A stretch of 64,000 nucleotides of DNA from Hungatella sp. UBA3048. GTDB taxonomy: Bacteria > Bacillota > Clostridia > Lachnospirales > Lachnospiraceae. The notes under the pieces are model-generated. The model was not told the DNA's origin and ran no database searches. It saw nothing but the letters and a program-made list of their open reading frames with translations. This document shows, in pieces, positions 6,888 to 16,636 of the stretch. The translations under genes were made by a program, and so were the position numbers. The first letter of the stretch is position 1. Each line of letters starts with the position of its first letter. The stretch spans positions 83,665 through 147,664 of the forward strand of contig DFCS01000042.1 in assembly GCA_002367105.1 (NCBI GenBank), in the 5' to 3' direction.

Positions 6888-8858
6888 TTAATTTTCTTTT
6901 TCTTCGTGTGAAACAGTTTCCTCAAACAGCTTAAACTTTGCAACCTCCTGCCTTAAAGCCTGGGCCTGTGCCTCCAGTTCCTCACTGGAAGCTGAACTTT
7001 CCTCCGCTGCTGCTGCATTGGACTGCACCACCGCTGATACCTGGGACAGCCCTCCAAGGATCTGCTCCATTTCCTTGGCCTGTTCTAATGAGGCCGATTC
7101 AATTTCTTCCATTATCTGTTCTATAAGAATGGATTTATCGGCAATCTCCTTAAGGATCCCTGCCGTCTCAGCAGACTGCCTTTTTCCCTCTGAAACCGCA
7201 TTTACCGTATTCCCAATTAACTGGGCAGTCTGTTTTGCCGCATCAGCAGATTTTGCTGAGAGGCTCCGGACTTCTCCTGCAACCACTGCAAACCCTTGAC
7301 CTGCATTTCCAGCCCGGGCTGCCTCAACTGCGGCGTTTAAAGCCAGAATGTTGGTCTGGAATGCGATATCCTCAATCATTTTAGTGATGCCGGATATTTT
7401 CTCAGAAGATAAACTCACCTCTTCCATAGCCGAATGAAGGCTCTGCATATGACGGTTCCCTGCGTTGACCCTTGACCCGGATTGTTTTACATAATCGAAA
7501 GCGTTCCGTACAGAATCCGAATTTTTTCCTGCCATTTTCGAAATATCTACAATGGCAGCATTTAATTCCTCTACCGTTGCTGCCTGCACAGCTGCTCCGG
7601 AGGCGAGTGCCTGGGAAGCACCGGAAACCTGCCCAGCTCCCGAATTGACCTCCTCGGCAGAGTAACGGATGTTTAATATGGTATCATTTAAGTGGGAAGC
7701 AATCATTTCCATGGAACTGCGTATACCATTAAATTCACCTGGATATTCACAATTACTTTGAACCATAAGGTTCCCACTGGATATCTCCTGTAAAAACCGG
7801 GAAATATCGTAGATGATATCTCTGTATTTCCCTGCCATTTCATTGACCTTTTCCCCGATAACCCCTATTTCATCATGTCGTTTCATATTCAACTCAATAC
7901 TTAAATCTCCGGCAGATAACTGATCGATGGAGTCGGCCACCTGCCTAATAGGCCTTGTGATCCGGTCCGTGATCCGGAGCATAGCGAAAACTGCAAGGAT
8001 CAGAGAGACAGCTCCCAAAATAACAGCGTTAAACATGGAGGTTACAACACCGGACATAAATTCAGATTCTGAAGCTGTCACATTTACTGACCAGCCATTG
8101 GTATTTTTCACAGGAGAATAGGAACCAAATCTATTTTCTCCGTTCCAATGATAGAATCCAAAGCCGGTTTCCCCTTTCACCATGGCAGCCTCCAGCTTTG
8201 CGATCTCTCCATAGACTGTCTGATTTGTTTTTGCTGACTCTGCGTTATTTTGCTGTGATAATACCAGTGAAAAATCCTCGTAAGCAACTTTCGTTCCTTC
8301 CCGATTTAAAATATAAGTGCTTCCGGTATCCCCCAGTTTTGTATCCTCAATCATCCCCTGGAAAACAGAATAAGGGAACTCAATCATGACGACCAGATCA
8401 TCGTATAGGTATGCATATTCAAAGGATACAGAATCCTTATGAATGATAGGATCGGATAAAAAAGGAGTTCCGCTTTTTGCCTGCAGGTATGCTTCGTTCT
8501 GCTCATAGGACTTCCCATTGACAACAGAGGTTCCGTCGAGGGAAATGATATCAATGTTAGTAAGGCCGTACTGGGAACATGCAATCCGCAAAAAAATATT
8601 GAGGTTACCTCCCTTTTGCACATTTCCTTTCATATAGAGGGCGATTGACTCTGATATGATTGAATACTCTTCCAGCTTCTGAGTTATTTTTTCAGATACC
8701 AGTTTAGAAGTTTCTTTTAAGCTTTTGGACAGTGACTTGCGGGTCGTATCATAGGTCATATAAATGGAGCCTATTGACAGCACACATACAATACAGATGA
8801 TACAGCCAATGGTGAATGCTACCAGTTCCTTTTTTATTCCTTTGTATTTCCTTTTCAT
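6888..8858 (-). CDS. Methyl-accepting chemotaxis protein
   Basis: 656 residues with the classical layout: membrane segment at about residues 13-35, extracellular Cache-type sensing domain, second membrane segment at about 272-295, HAMP (RITRPIRQVADSIDQLSAGD), then a long cytoplasmic coiled coil with the conserved hairpin tip EDIAFQTNILALNAAVEAAR at about 494-513. It signals to CheA/CheW to bias flagellar rotation; the ligand is unknown but dCache domains usually bind amino acids or organic acids. A sigma-28-like promoter lies upstream, as usual for motility genes. It stands alone between the thioesterase and glycosidase units. Confidence 0.95.
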   Translation of the reverse strand: MKRKYKGIKKELVAFTIGCIICIVCVLSIGSIYMTYDTTRKSLSKSLKETSKLVSEKITQKLEEYSIISESIALYMKGNVQKGGNLNIFLRIACSQYGLTNIDIISLDGTSVVNGKSYEQNEAYLQAKSGTPFLSDPIIHKDSVSFEYAYLYDDLVVMIEFPYSVFQGMIEDTKLGDTGSTYILNREGTKVAYEDFSLVLSQQNNAESAKTNQTVYGEIAKLEAAMVKGETGFGFYHWNGENRFGSYSPVKNTNGWSVNVTASESEFMSGVVTSMFNAVILGAVSLILAVFAMLRITDRITRPIRQVADSIDQLSAGDLSIELNMKRHDEIGVIGEKVNEMAGKYRDIIYDISRFLQEISSGNLMVQSNCEYPGEFNGIRSSMEMIASHLNDTILNIRYSAEEVNSGAGQVSGASQALASGAAVQAATVEELNAAIVDISKMAGKNSDSVRNAFDYVKQSGSRVNAGNRHMQSLHSAMEEVSLSSEKISGITKMIEDIAFQTNILALNAAVEAARAGNAGQGFAVVAGEVRSLSAKSADAAKQTAQLIGNTVNAVSEGKRQSAETAGILKEIADKSILIEQIMEEIESASLEQAKEMEQILGGLSQVSAVVQSNAAAAEESSASSEELEAQAQALRQEVAKFKLFEETVSHEEKEN

Positions 8859-8923
8859 ATTACGTTATCCTCCGATGTCCAGTTTACCCCTTTGCCAATA
8901 TAATTTATAGTGGCCCAATTGGT

Positions 8924-8950
8924 ATATCGGACAATTTTCAGATAACTATA
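8924..8950 (-). promoter_or_regulatory. Sigma-28 (SigD/FliA)-type promoter of the chemoreceptor
   Basis: On the minus strand TATA (8947-8950), exactly 15 bp, then TCCGATAT (8924-8931), against the consensus TAAA-N15-GCCGATAW. It is 65 bp upstream of the start codon, and the gene is of the motility class. Confidence 0.6.
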
Positions 8951-9011
8951 TATATTTTACTAAAGTTTTACATTAATTTAGGCAACTCTTTACATATCAA
9001 GTGTAAGTGGG

Positions 9012-11288
9012 CTATAAAATAACTTCTGCGTTATCTTCACTATAATGTATCATTGCCTCCGGATATCCGTTTGCCTCTACTTTCCAATTCTTTCCTCCGG
9101 CTACTTTTACCAGAATCTTTTCACTCTTTTTTAAAACTTCAACTTTCATGGCTTCCTTTCCGTTCTCATCTGGTATCAACACATGGAACTCAGCCCCATC
9201 TTTAACCTGAAACAATTTTAACATGGTTCCATCCGTATAATTATAATCCGGCTTTTCTTCACAATTACCTACTGCCAAAGCGGTGTTTTCTCTTACCATG
9301 AGAGGAAGATGAAAATAGTCAAAGACTTCTTTATACCATTTTCCTCCTGTTTTTACTTCTCCAGTAAGGTAATTGGTCCATGATCCTTCCGGTAAGTAGT
9401 AGGAAATCTCTCCGTTTTTCTTAAATATGGGTGCTACCAACAGGGAATCCCCCAGCATATATTGCTTATCCAGTGTCTCACATGTCAGGTCTTCCGGAAA
9501 CTCAAGAAACATAGGGCGCATCATAGGTATTCCTTCTTTATTTGCTTTCAATGCCTGGCTATATAGATAAGGCATCAGAGAGCACTTCAGCTTCACAAAT
9601 TTTCTTAATACATCGCAAGCTTCTTCATCAAACAGCCAAGGAACCCGGTAGGATGTAGAACCGTGCAATCTGCTGTGAGAGCTTAATAGGCCAAATGCAC
9701 ACCACCGCTTGTATACGTCAGCGGAAGCAGTCTGTTCAAACCCGCCGATATCATGGCTCCAATAGCCATATCCGCCAAGAGATAAGGATAATCCTCCCCT
9801 TAAATTCTCTGCCATGGAGGGATAGGTTGCAGTACAGTCACCGCCCCAGTGAACGGGAAACTTCTGTCCTCCTGCTGCAGTGGATCTTGCAAAAACCAGA
9901 GCCTTATCTTTCCCAAGCTTTCTTTCCAGAAGTTCAAATACAGTCTTATTATAAAGATAGGTATAGTAATTATGCATTTTGACTGTATCGGAACCATCGT
10001 AATATTTTACACCCGTAACCGGAATCCTTTCCCCAAAATCAGTTTTAAAGCAATCCACCCCCATGTCGATCAGTTTCTCCAGCTTATCCTGATACCATTT
10101 ACAGGCCTCTGGATTTGTAAAATCGACCAGAGCCATACCTGCCTGCCACCGGTCGCACTGCCATATATCATCGTCGAGAGTTTTTACAAAATATCCATTT
10201 TCCATCCCTTCGTTAAATAAAACTGATTTCTGGGCGATATAGCTGTTGATCCAAACACAGATATGCAGGCCCCGCTCTTTATAACGCCTTAACATGCCTT
10301 CCGGATCCGGAAATGTATCCTTATCCCACTCAAAACTGCACCATTCATAGCCCTTCATCCAGAAACAATCAAAATGGAAGGTATGAAGAGGGATATCACG
10401 GTCTTCCATGCCCTGTATAAAGCTGGTGACGGTTGCTTCATCATAGCTTGTTGTAAACGATGTTGTCAGCCACAGGCCGAAAGACCACGCCGGAGGCAAT
10501 GCCGGTTTTCCTGTAAGCTCCGTATACAGCTGCACGGTTCCCTTGGGCGTCTGTCCATTTAAAATATAGTAATCCAGTCTTTCCGTCTGTACGCTGAACT
10601 GTACCCTTTCTACCTTTTCGCTTCCCACCTCAAAATGCACATCTCCGGGATGGCCTACAAATACACCATAGCCTTTGTTGGTAATGTAAAAGGGAACGTT
10701 CTTATAGGTTTGTTCGGATGCAGTTCCCCCATCCTCATTCCAGATCTCAACGGTCTGGCCATTCTTTATAAACGGAGTATACCGTTCCCCCAAACCATAA
10801 ACATTTTCCCCAACATCCAAAAGAAGCTGTTCCACCATGTAGCTCTTCTTTGTCTCCCGATTATGCATATAAGCAAGATTACGATAGCTGCTCTCCGTCA
10901 GCAGCCGATCTCCGTCTTTAAACTCCACCCTCCAGCTATTGGCAGACTTATATATGACAGCACTGGTCTTTCCGGATGTATATGTGATTTTTTCTTCTTC
11001 CTCCGTTATGGATATGAAATCACCCTTTTGCTCCGCCACTTCGTAATGGGGGCCTTTATAAGCTGTTCCTTTAAAATGTACGGCTGAAACTTTAATTACA
11101 TTTTCCATGGGACTTGAAAACGTCACGGTGAGCAGCGGCTGATTCAGCGTATCCCCCCGGTCTCCCATATGCTTTGTTGCAACGTATACGACCAGTTGAT
11201 CATGATATTGCTCCCAGTCATAACATTCCACTGCATAAACTGGCTCTATCTCTTCTCTGATCCGCCAGTAGCCATTTGTAAACTTCAC
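9012..11288 (-). CDS. yicI: Alpha-xylosidase, GH31 (YicI type)
   Basis: 758 residues, the family's normal length, matching E. coli YicI throughout. Nucleophile Asp lies in CFKTDFGERIP at about residue 415, and the acid/base region in HWGGDCTATYPSMAENLRGG. The aglycone/xylose pocket motif FHFDCFWMKGYEW keeps the Cys-Phe that separates YicI-type alpha-xylosidases from alpha-glucosidases. It removes alpha-1,6-linked xylose from xyloglucan oligosaccharides such as isoprimeverose. No signal peptide is seen, so it acts on imported oligosaccharides. It is the last gene of the unit running from the binding protein through two permeases and another GH31 enzyme. Confidence 0.9.
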   Translation of the reverse strand: MKFTNGYWRIREEIEPVYAVECYDWEQYHDQLVVYVATKHMGDRGDTLNQPLLTVTFSSPMENVIKVSAVHFKGTAYKGPHYEVAEQKGDFISITEEEEKITYTSGKTSAVIYKSANSWRVEFKDGDRLLTESSYRNLAYMHNRETKKSYMVEQLLLDVGENVYGLGERYTPFIKNGQTVEIWNEDGGTASEQTYKNVPFYITNKGYGVFVGHPGDVHFEVGSEKVERVQFSVQTERLDYYILNGQTPKGTVQLYTELTGKPALPPAWSFGLWLTTSFTTSYDEATVTSFIQGMEDRDIPLHTFHFDCFWMKGYEWCSFEWDKDTFPDPEGMLRRYKERGLHICVWINSYIAQKSVLFNEGMENGYFVKTLDDDIWQCDRWQAGMALVDFTNPEACKWYQDKLEKLIDMGVDCFKTDFGERIPVTGVKYYDGSDTVKMHNYYTYLYNKTVFELLERKLGKDKALVFARSTAAGGQKFPVHWGGDCTATYPSMAENLRGGLSLSLGGYGYWSHDIGGFEQTASADVYKRWCAFGLLSSHSRLHGSTSYRVPWLFDEEACDVLRKFVKLKCSLMPYLYSQALKANKEGIPMMRPMFLEFPEDLTCETLDKQYMLGDSLLVAPIFKKNGEISYYLPEGSWTNYLTGEVKTGGKWYKEVFDYFHLPLMVRENTALAVGNCEEKPDYNYTDGTMLKLFQVKDGAEFHVLIPDENGKEAMKVEVLKKSEKILVKVAGGKNWKVEANGYPEAMIHYSEDNAEVIL

Positions 11289-11322
11289 TTTTATTCCCTC
11301 CTATCATTCTTTTCCAGCCTGT

Positions 11323-13317
11323 TTATAAACAGCGGTTATTTCTCGTGAATACAGGAAGCCTATGAATGGGAGCATCGGATTCAATGGTTCTGCCGCCTTC
11401 TATCGTTTCTCCCGTCCAATATTCCTTCCAGGTAAAACCTTTAGGCAGATACACCATTCTTTTTCTCATACCTGCGTAAAGGATGGGAGCCACAAGGACA
11501 TCCGGTCCAAACATATACTCATCTTCCACTTCCCAGGACTGTTTATCTTCCGGGAAATCATAAAAGAGCGGGCGCATAACCGGGGTACCTTTCTGGTGGG
11601 CTTCCTCCATCAGTTCCGTAATATATGGCTTCATATGATCTCTTAACTGCAAATACGTTCTGCAGATCTCATACGCGTCCTCCCCAAAAGACCAGACCTC
11701 ATTATCCGCACCGGAAACACAGGCTGCACCGCCCTCCGTTCCCATAGGTTCTTTTAATGGTTCCCGGTAACCATGAAGACGCATGACCGGGCAAAACGTT
11801 CCATATTCAAACCATCGGATCAGAAGCTCCTGGAATGCCGGATCCTTCGGATCTCCTCCATGAAATCCGCCGATATCGGTAGTCCACCATGGAATTCCTG
11901 CGATCCCCATGTTTAGCCCAGCTGCCAACTGGTTCCGAAGGCTTCCAAAACTGGAATGGATATCCCCCGACCATACAAGAGCTCCATATTTTTGAGAACC
12001 GGCCCATGCACAGCGAAGCAGATTAATGATATTCTCCTGTCCCTCCGCTTTCATGCCGTCAAAAAAGGCCTTGGCATACATGGCCGGATAGATATTCCCG
12101 ATCTGCACATTGGATCCCATATAATAACGGTAATTGTCAAAATCGTAAATGCTGTATTCCGGCTCTGCTTCATCGAGCCAGAATACCCGGATGCCTTTAT
12201 CATAATAATTTTTCTTTGCCTTTTGCCATACATATTGCCTGGCTTTCGGATTCGTTGCATCAAAATGAACCGTATTTCCCTGGAAATCCATTGCTATCCG
12301 GAATCCTCTGTCCGTTCGGATTAAGTACCCTTTTTCTTTCATCTCCTGGAAGTTTTCACTGCGGTAATCTACGGTGGGCCATATGGATACCATGAGCTCA
12401 ATCCCCATCTCCTTAAGCTCCCTTATCATGGCATCCGGGTCGGGCCAGTATGTTAAATCGAACTTCCAGTCTCCCTGCAATGGCCAATGGAAATAATCGA
12501 TTACAATCACAGAAATAGGAAGTCCTCTCCTTTTATACTCTCTAGCAACCTCTAAGAGCTCATCCTGTGTCTGATACCGCAGCTTGCATTGCCAGAATCC
12601 CATGGCATATTCCGGCATCATAGGGACCGTACCGGAAACTTTTGCATAAGCCTCTTCGATTTTTGCAGGCGTATCCTCTGCTGTAATCCAATAATCCAGC
12701 CCCTTGGTGGAATATGCTTCCCAGGTTGTAATGTTCTTGCCGAAAATAACTCTTCCCACCGCTGGATTGTTCCAGAGAAAGCCATAACCCAGAGAGGATA
12801 TGGCAAAAGGAACGCTTGCCTGAGAATTCCTCTGAGCCAGCTCCAGATCGGTTCCCTTTAAGTTTAAATAAGGCTGCTGATACTGGCCCATGCCGTATAT
12901 CCGTTCTTCCGGGTTGGATACAAAACGCATAGATAAATGATAATCTCCTCCCGGGATGGGCATGAATTCTCTTGCTTCTACCTCCAGAGCGCTGCAGTAG
13001 TCAGCGAACACATCCATACGGTTCCTTAAATACTCATCAAGCAGCACTTCGTCTCTTTGATTGTAAAAAGTCAGCTTACCATACTGGGATATCTTAGCCT
13101 TAATTTTTCCGTTCCGAATGCTTGCAAAGTCCTTTTCTATTTTTATCTCAGGCTGTATGTCTTCCGGATTCATGGAAAGCGCCCAGTCCTCTTCCTGCAT
13201 CTTATCCATTTTCCAGGCCCTCACTCGAAAGCTGTTGGAACCCCAGGGCTGAATCCACAGCTCTTCCGCATCATAATGGAATTTCAGGCAGTTATTTTCT
13301 TCTCTGAAAACACTCAT
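11323..13317 (-). CDS. GH31 family alpha-glycosidase (alpha-xylosidase/alpha-glucosidase-like)
   Basis: 664 residues, cytoplasmic (no signal peptide). GH31 core: YGMGQYQQPYLNLKG in the N-terminal beta-sandwich domain, VIVIDYFHW at strand beta-3, nucleophile Asp in VFWLDEAEPEYS (about residue 376) and the acid/base region SGDIHSSFGSLRNQL, followed by DIGGFHGG. It is shorter than YicI and of another GH31 subgroup, so it probably hydrolyses a related but different alpha-xyloside or alpha-glucoside. It lies 34 bp upstream of yicI and 23 bp downstream of the permease genes; the two enzymes likely act on the same imported oligosaccharide. Confidence 0.85.
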   Translation of the reverse strand: MSVFREENNCLKFHYDAEELWIQPWGSNSFRVRAWKMDKMQEEDWALSMNPEDIQPEIKIEKDFASIRNGKIKAKISQYGKLTFYNQRDEVLLDEYLRNRMDVFADYCSALEVEAREFMPIPGGDYHLSMRFVSNPEERIYGMGQYQQPYLNLKGTDLELAQRNSQASVPFAISSLGYGFLWNNPAVGRVIFGKNITTWEAYSTKGLDYWITAEDTPAKIEEAYAKVSGTVPMMPEYAMGFWQCKLRYQTQDELLEVAREYKRRGLPISVIVIDYFHWPLQGDWKFDLTYWPDPDAMIRELKEMGIELMVSIWPTVDYRSENFQEMKEKGYLIRTDRGFRIAMDFQGNTVHFDATNPKARQYVWQKAKKNYYDKGIRVFWLDEAEPEYSIYDFDNYRYYMGSNVQIGNIYPAMYAKAFFDGMKAEGQENIINLLRCAWAGSQKYGALVWSGDIHSSFGSLRNQLAAGLNMGIAGIPWWTTDIGGFHGGDPKDPAFQELLIRWFEYGTFCPVMRLHGYREPLKEPMGTEGGAACVSGADNEVWSFGEDAYEICRTYLQLRDHMKPYITELMEEAHQKGTPVMRPLFYDFPEDKQSWEVEDEYMFGPDVLVAPILYAGMRKRMVYLPKGFTWKEYWTGETIEGGRTIESDAPIHRLPVFTRNNRCL

Positions 13318-13340
13318 TTTTTCTTTCCCCTTTTAATGAT

Positions 13341-14177
13341 TTATCCCTTCACAGAACCGCTTGTCATACCTTCTACAATATATTTCTGCATGGTGACAAA
13401 AATCAAACAGCTCGGCAAGATCAATAATACTCCATAGGCCATAATGCTGTTCCACTTGGTTCCGTACTGGTTCATGAACGTGTATATGGCGGAGGTCATG
13501 GGCCGCATGGCTTCTTTTGTATTAAAGGTCATGGAATACGCCAGGTCGTTCCATGCGAATACAAAGCTGAAGCAGGCCGCCGTGATCACAGTAGGCTTAG
13601 AAATGGGGATTGCAATGCGAAAAAATGCACTGATCCCACTGCACCCATCGATTTTCGCCGCATCCTCCAGTTCCACCGGAATGCTCAAAAAGCCTGGCCG
13701 GAGCATCAGCACGATGAACGGTATGGATATGGTTGCGGTAGATAAAATGGGTGCCAGATAGGAGTTTAATATCCCCAGCTTTGAAAAGATCAAAAACAGG
13801 GGGGTGAGCACCAGAGATGCCGGCAGCATCTGGGTGATTAAAAATACCAGCACAAATATTTTCATCCCCTTCACTCGGTACCTTGCCAGGCCATAGGCGG
13901 CAGGCACGGAAAAGCATAAGGATAATATCATGGAGCCTGCAGCAATCAACAAAGAATTTTTCATGGTTATTCTTAAATTTCCAAGCTGATCCTGATATGC
14001 CTTTAATGTAAATTCTTTCGGCCATAATGTCGGAGTTCCTGCAAATATTTCGCTGTCCAGCTTAAAGGAATTAACAACAATCCAGTAGAGCGGAAACAAA
14101 AATATGCAGGCGATCAATATGGCAAGCAGGCACAACAAAGCATTTTTCTGTTTATATGTAACATGGATCTTCTTCAA
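13341..14177 (-). CDS. Carbohydrate ABC transporter permease (MalG type)
   Basis: 278 residues with six predicted membrane segments, the first at about 12-35. The EAA loop that contacts the ATPase is EDAAKIDGCSGISAFFRIAIPISKP at about residues 193-217. It forms the inner-membrane channel together with the MalF-type permease encoded 39 bp upstream. No ATPase gene lies in the unit, so a shared MsmK/UgpC-type ATPase encoded elsewhere is expected, as usual in Firmicutes sugar importers. Confidence 0.92.
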   Translation of the reverse strand: MKKIHVTYKQKNALLCLLAILIACIFLFPLYWIVVNSFKLDSEIFAGTPTLWPKEFTLKAYQDQLGNLRITMKNSLLIAAGSMILSLCFSVPAAYGLARYRVKGMKIFVLVFLITQMLPASLVLTPLFLIFSKLGILNSYLAPILSTATISIPFIVLMLRPGFLSIPVELEDAAKIDGCSGISAFFRIAIPISKPTVITAACFSFVFAWNDLAYSMTFNTKEAMRPMTSAIYTFMNQYGTKWNSIMAYGVLLILPSCLIFVTMQKYIVEGMTSGSVKG

Positions 14178-14216
14178 TTCACAGATCTCCTTTCCGGTTT
14201 ACTTAAAATTCATTGA

Positions 14217-15116
14217 TTACATGGTTTCATCCCTGGAAATCGTTCTTAAATAAACCAACGCAACGAAAAACAGGCAGACAAACAATACATTGGCAACTGC
14301 CGCTCCTTCTCCAAAATGAAACAGCTGAAAGGACAGCTTATAGGAGTAGGTGGACAAAACCTCCGTCGCAGAGACGGGTCCGCCTCCGGTCATAACATAT
14401 ACCAGGTCAAAGACCTTAAAAGTCAGCACAAATCCCAGCACTAAAACCGACATAATAGTGGGCTTTAACAACGGTATGGTGATTCTTATAAACTTCTGGA
14501 TACTGTTTGCTCCGTCAATGGAAGCCGCCTCATAAATATCACCGGGAATATTATTGAGTCCCGTGGTTAATAGAAGCATGTTAAAGGGGATGCCCACCCA
14601 GGAATTGGCAATAATCAGTCCTAACATTGCTATGTTTCCATTTAGCAGCCAGCCAATGGGCTTTCTTATGATGTGCAGACCCAACAAAATTGTATTGATA
14701 ATGCCATTGCCTTCCGCAAACATGAATTTAAAAACCAAAGCCGTAACTGTAACCGGAAGCATCCAACTGATCACGATAAATCCTCTGATATATTTTGATA
14801 AGGTAAATTTCTTTGCAAAAAAAACAGCAAATACAAAACCCAGAGAAAACTGGATCACCAGACAGCCTACCGTATAGATAAACGTATGCAGCAGAGATTC
14901 CCAAAAGGTCCCCTCCGCAAAAACAGCCTTATAATTTCCAAAGCCTGCAAGCTCCCTCACTTTACTGCCCAGAGTTTTGGCCGTTACCACCTGAAAACTG
15001 ATGATCCAGTTATAAACGATGGGATATCCGATAAAAATCAGCATGTAAATGACTGCAGGCAATATCAGGCAATATCCCAGCAGCTGTTCCTGTCTTTCCC
15101 GTCTGTTCTGCCCCAT
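14217..15116 (-). CDS. Carbohydrate ABC transporter permease (MalF/UgpA type)
   Basis: 299 residues with six hydrophobic segments (first at about 13-33) and the EAA loop YEAASIDGANSIQKFIRITIPLLKP at about 208-232. It pairs with the MalG-type permease downstream. The binding-lipoprotein gene lies 92 bp upstream and provides the substrate. The context of two GH31 enzymes points to import of an alpha-xyloside or alpha-glucoside oligosaccharide. Confidence 0.92.
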   Translation of the reverse strand: MGQNRRERQEQLLGYCLILPAVIYMLIFIGYPIVYNWIISFQVVTAKTLGSKVRELAGFGNYKAVFAEGTFWESLLHTFIYTVGCLVIQFSLGFVFAVFFAKKFTLSKYIRGFIVISWMLPVTVTALVFKFMFAEGNGIINTILLGLHIIRKPIGWLLNGNIAMLGLIIANSWVGIPFNMLLLTTGLNNIPGDIYEAASIDGANSIQKFIRITIPLLKPTIMSVLVLGFVLTFKVFDLVYVMTGGGPVSATEVLSTYSYKLSFQLFHFGEGAAVANVLFVCLFFVALVYLRTISRDETM

Positions 15117-15208
15117 TCCCGATCTCTCCTTTTCTCTGTTTATAAATGAAAAGTCCCATCACATCACAATGGAACATTGTACACGCGATGAGACTTCCCA
15201 TTTGGTTC

Positions 15209-16522
15209 TTACTGGGCGTTTAATTTATCAATTTTCGCCTGCGCATCCGCCATTGCGGTTTCCACATCCTTTTGTCCTGTAAATACCTCCTGCTGCGCGG
15301 TATAAATAGCAGAAGAAATTTCCGGCCAGTCCGGTGACGGTCCTCTGGATTGAGCACTTGGCATGACCTCCGCAAATACGGAATTTAACGGGTCATCGGC
15401 GAACATCACCTGAATATCCACATCAGATCTGGGAGAGAAGCGTCCGATTGATTTGCAGATTTCCTGTGACTTTTCCTTGCTGGTAATCCAGGTCAGAAAT
15501 TTCCAGGAGGCCTCCACATTGGCACCTGCACAGATGGCTACATTTTCACCACCCAAAACTGAGGCGTACGTGCCATTATCCGCTTTCGGGACTTGTGCCA
15601 CCCGGTAATCAAGACCAGGGGCATCTTCTTCAAGGCCGGAAAACTGCCACGGACCGTTGATCATCATGGCCGCCTGGCCGGAAGCAAACTGCTTCTCTGC
15701 ATCCGCCTGGGTCCAGTTGACGCATTCCCTGCTGATGTATCCTTTTTCGATCAGCTTATATAAAAAGGACATGGATTCCTTAGAGCCTTCCGAGGTCAGA
15801 TCAGTCACACTTCCGCCGGAGGATAATAGCCAGGGCATGTACTGGAAGGTTCCTTCCTCGCTCCCAATGGCAGAAATAGCCAATCCTTTGACGGTATCCG
15901 TTGTAAGCTTTTCACAGGCAGCTTCCAGCTCCGACCATGTGGTGGGCACCTTCACGCCTGCTGCGTCAAGCATCTCTCTGTTATAAAAAAGTCCCAGACA
16001 GTTGTTTCCCCATGGAAGCCCGTACAGCTTTCCTTCGTAATAGCAGGAGTTGATGGACCCTTCCATAAAGTTCGCATCCTGCCATGAATTATAAAGATCA
16101 GTAATATCTTCAAAAACCCCCATGGAAGCATAGGAATTATGGTCCGGATTATCCACCATTCCGCAATCCGGCAATTCTCCTGATACTACGCCGATGGTAT
16201 ACTGCTTCATAAGTTCTTTCCTCGGCAGATACTGTGCCGTTACGTAAATCTCATTCTGGGAATTGTTGAACTCCTCCACCGCCTGCTTTACGAATTTGCC
16301 TTCTTTGTCCTCTGACATATAATGCCAGAAGGTGATCTCCTGTCTGCCCTCCGCAGATGCCGGACCGGTACTGCTCCCTTCCGTACTCTCAGATGATGCA
16401 CTGCTTGTCGCTGCTGCTGTGGTGGATTCCGCAGAAGCCGTCGCATCCGTTTTGCTTGCGCAAGCAGTGAGCGCTCCCACGGCCAGTGACAGTGCCATTA
16501 GTGTAGCAAACTTTCTTTTCAT
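15209..16522 (-). CDS. Sugar-binding lipoprotein of ABC transporter
   Basis: 437 residues. Lipoprotein signal with lipobox LTAC, lipidated Cys21, followed by a Ser/Thr/Ala-rich linker of about 40 residues. The mature part is a family-1 extracellular solute-binding protein: EITFWHYMSEDKEG at the start, GLPWGNNCLGLFYNREML and the MINGPWQFSGLEE region typical of MalE-like folds. It is anchored on the outer face of the membrane and hands sugar to the permeases encoded downstream. Its substrate is inferred from the GH31 genes. The two-component system genes lie 114 bp upstream on the same strand. Confidence 0.92.
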   Translation of the reverse strand: MKRKFATLMALSLAVGALTACASKTDATASAESTTAAATSSASSESTEGSSTGPASAEGRQEITFWHYMSEDKEGKFVKQAVEEFNNSQNEIYVTAQYLPRKELMKQYTIGVVSGELPDCGMVDNPDHNSYASMGVFEDITDLYNSWQDANFMEGSINSCYYEGKLYGLPWGNNCLGLFYNREMLDAAGVKVPTTWSELEAACEKLTTDTVKGLAISAIGSEEGTFQYMPWLLSSGGSVTDLTSEGSKESMSFLYKLIEKGYISRECVNWTQADAEKQFASGQAAMMINGPWQFSGLEEDAPGLDYRVAQVPKADNGTYASVLGGENVAICAGANVEASWKFLTWITSKEKSQEICKSIGRFSPRSDVDIQVMFADDPLNSVFAEVMPSAQSRGPSPDWPEISSAIYTAQQEVFTGQKDVETAMADAQAKIDKLNAQ

Positions 16523-16636
16523 TGATTACCCCTCCTGTTTTCTTTCTGACTTTAGTATAACCTCCAAAAAATGTAAAAAAAATACCAATATTTTAAGAAA
16601 AGTGTACAAAATCAAAATAACACCGGTCAACAGGAC

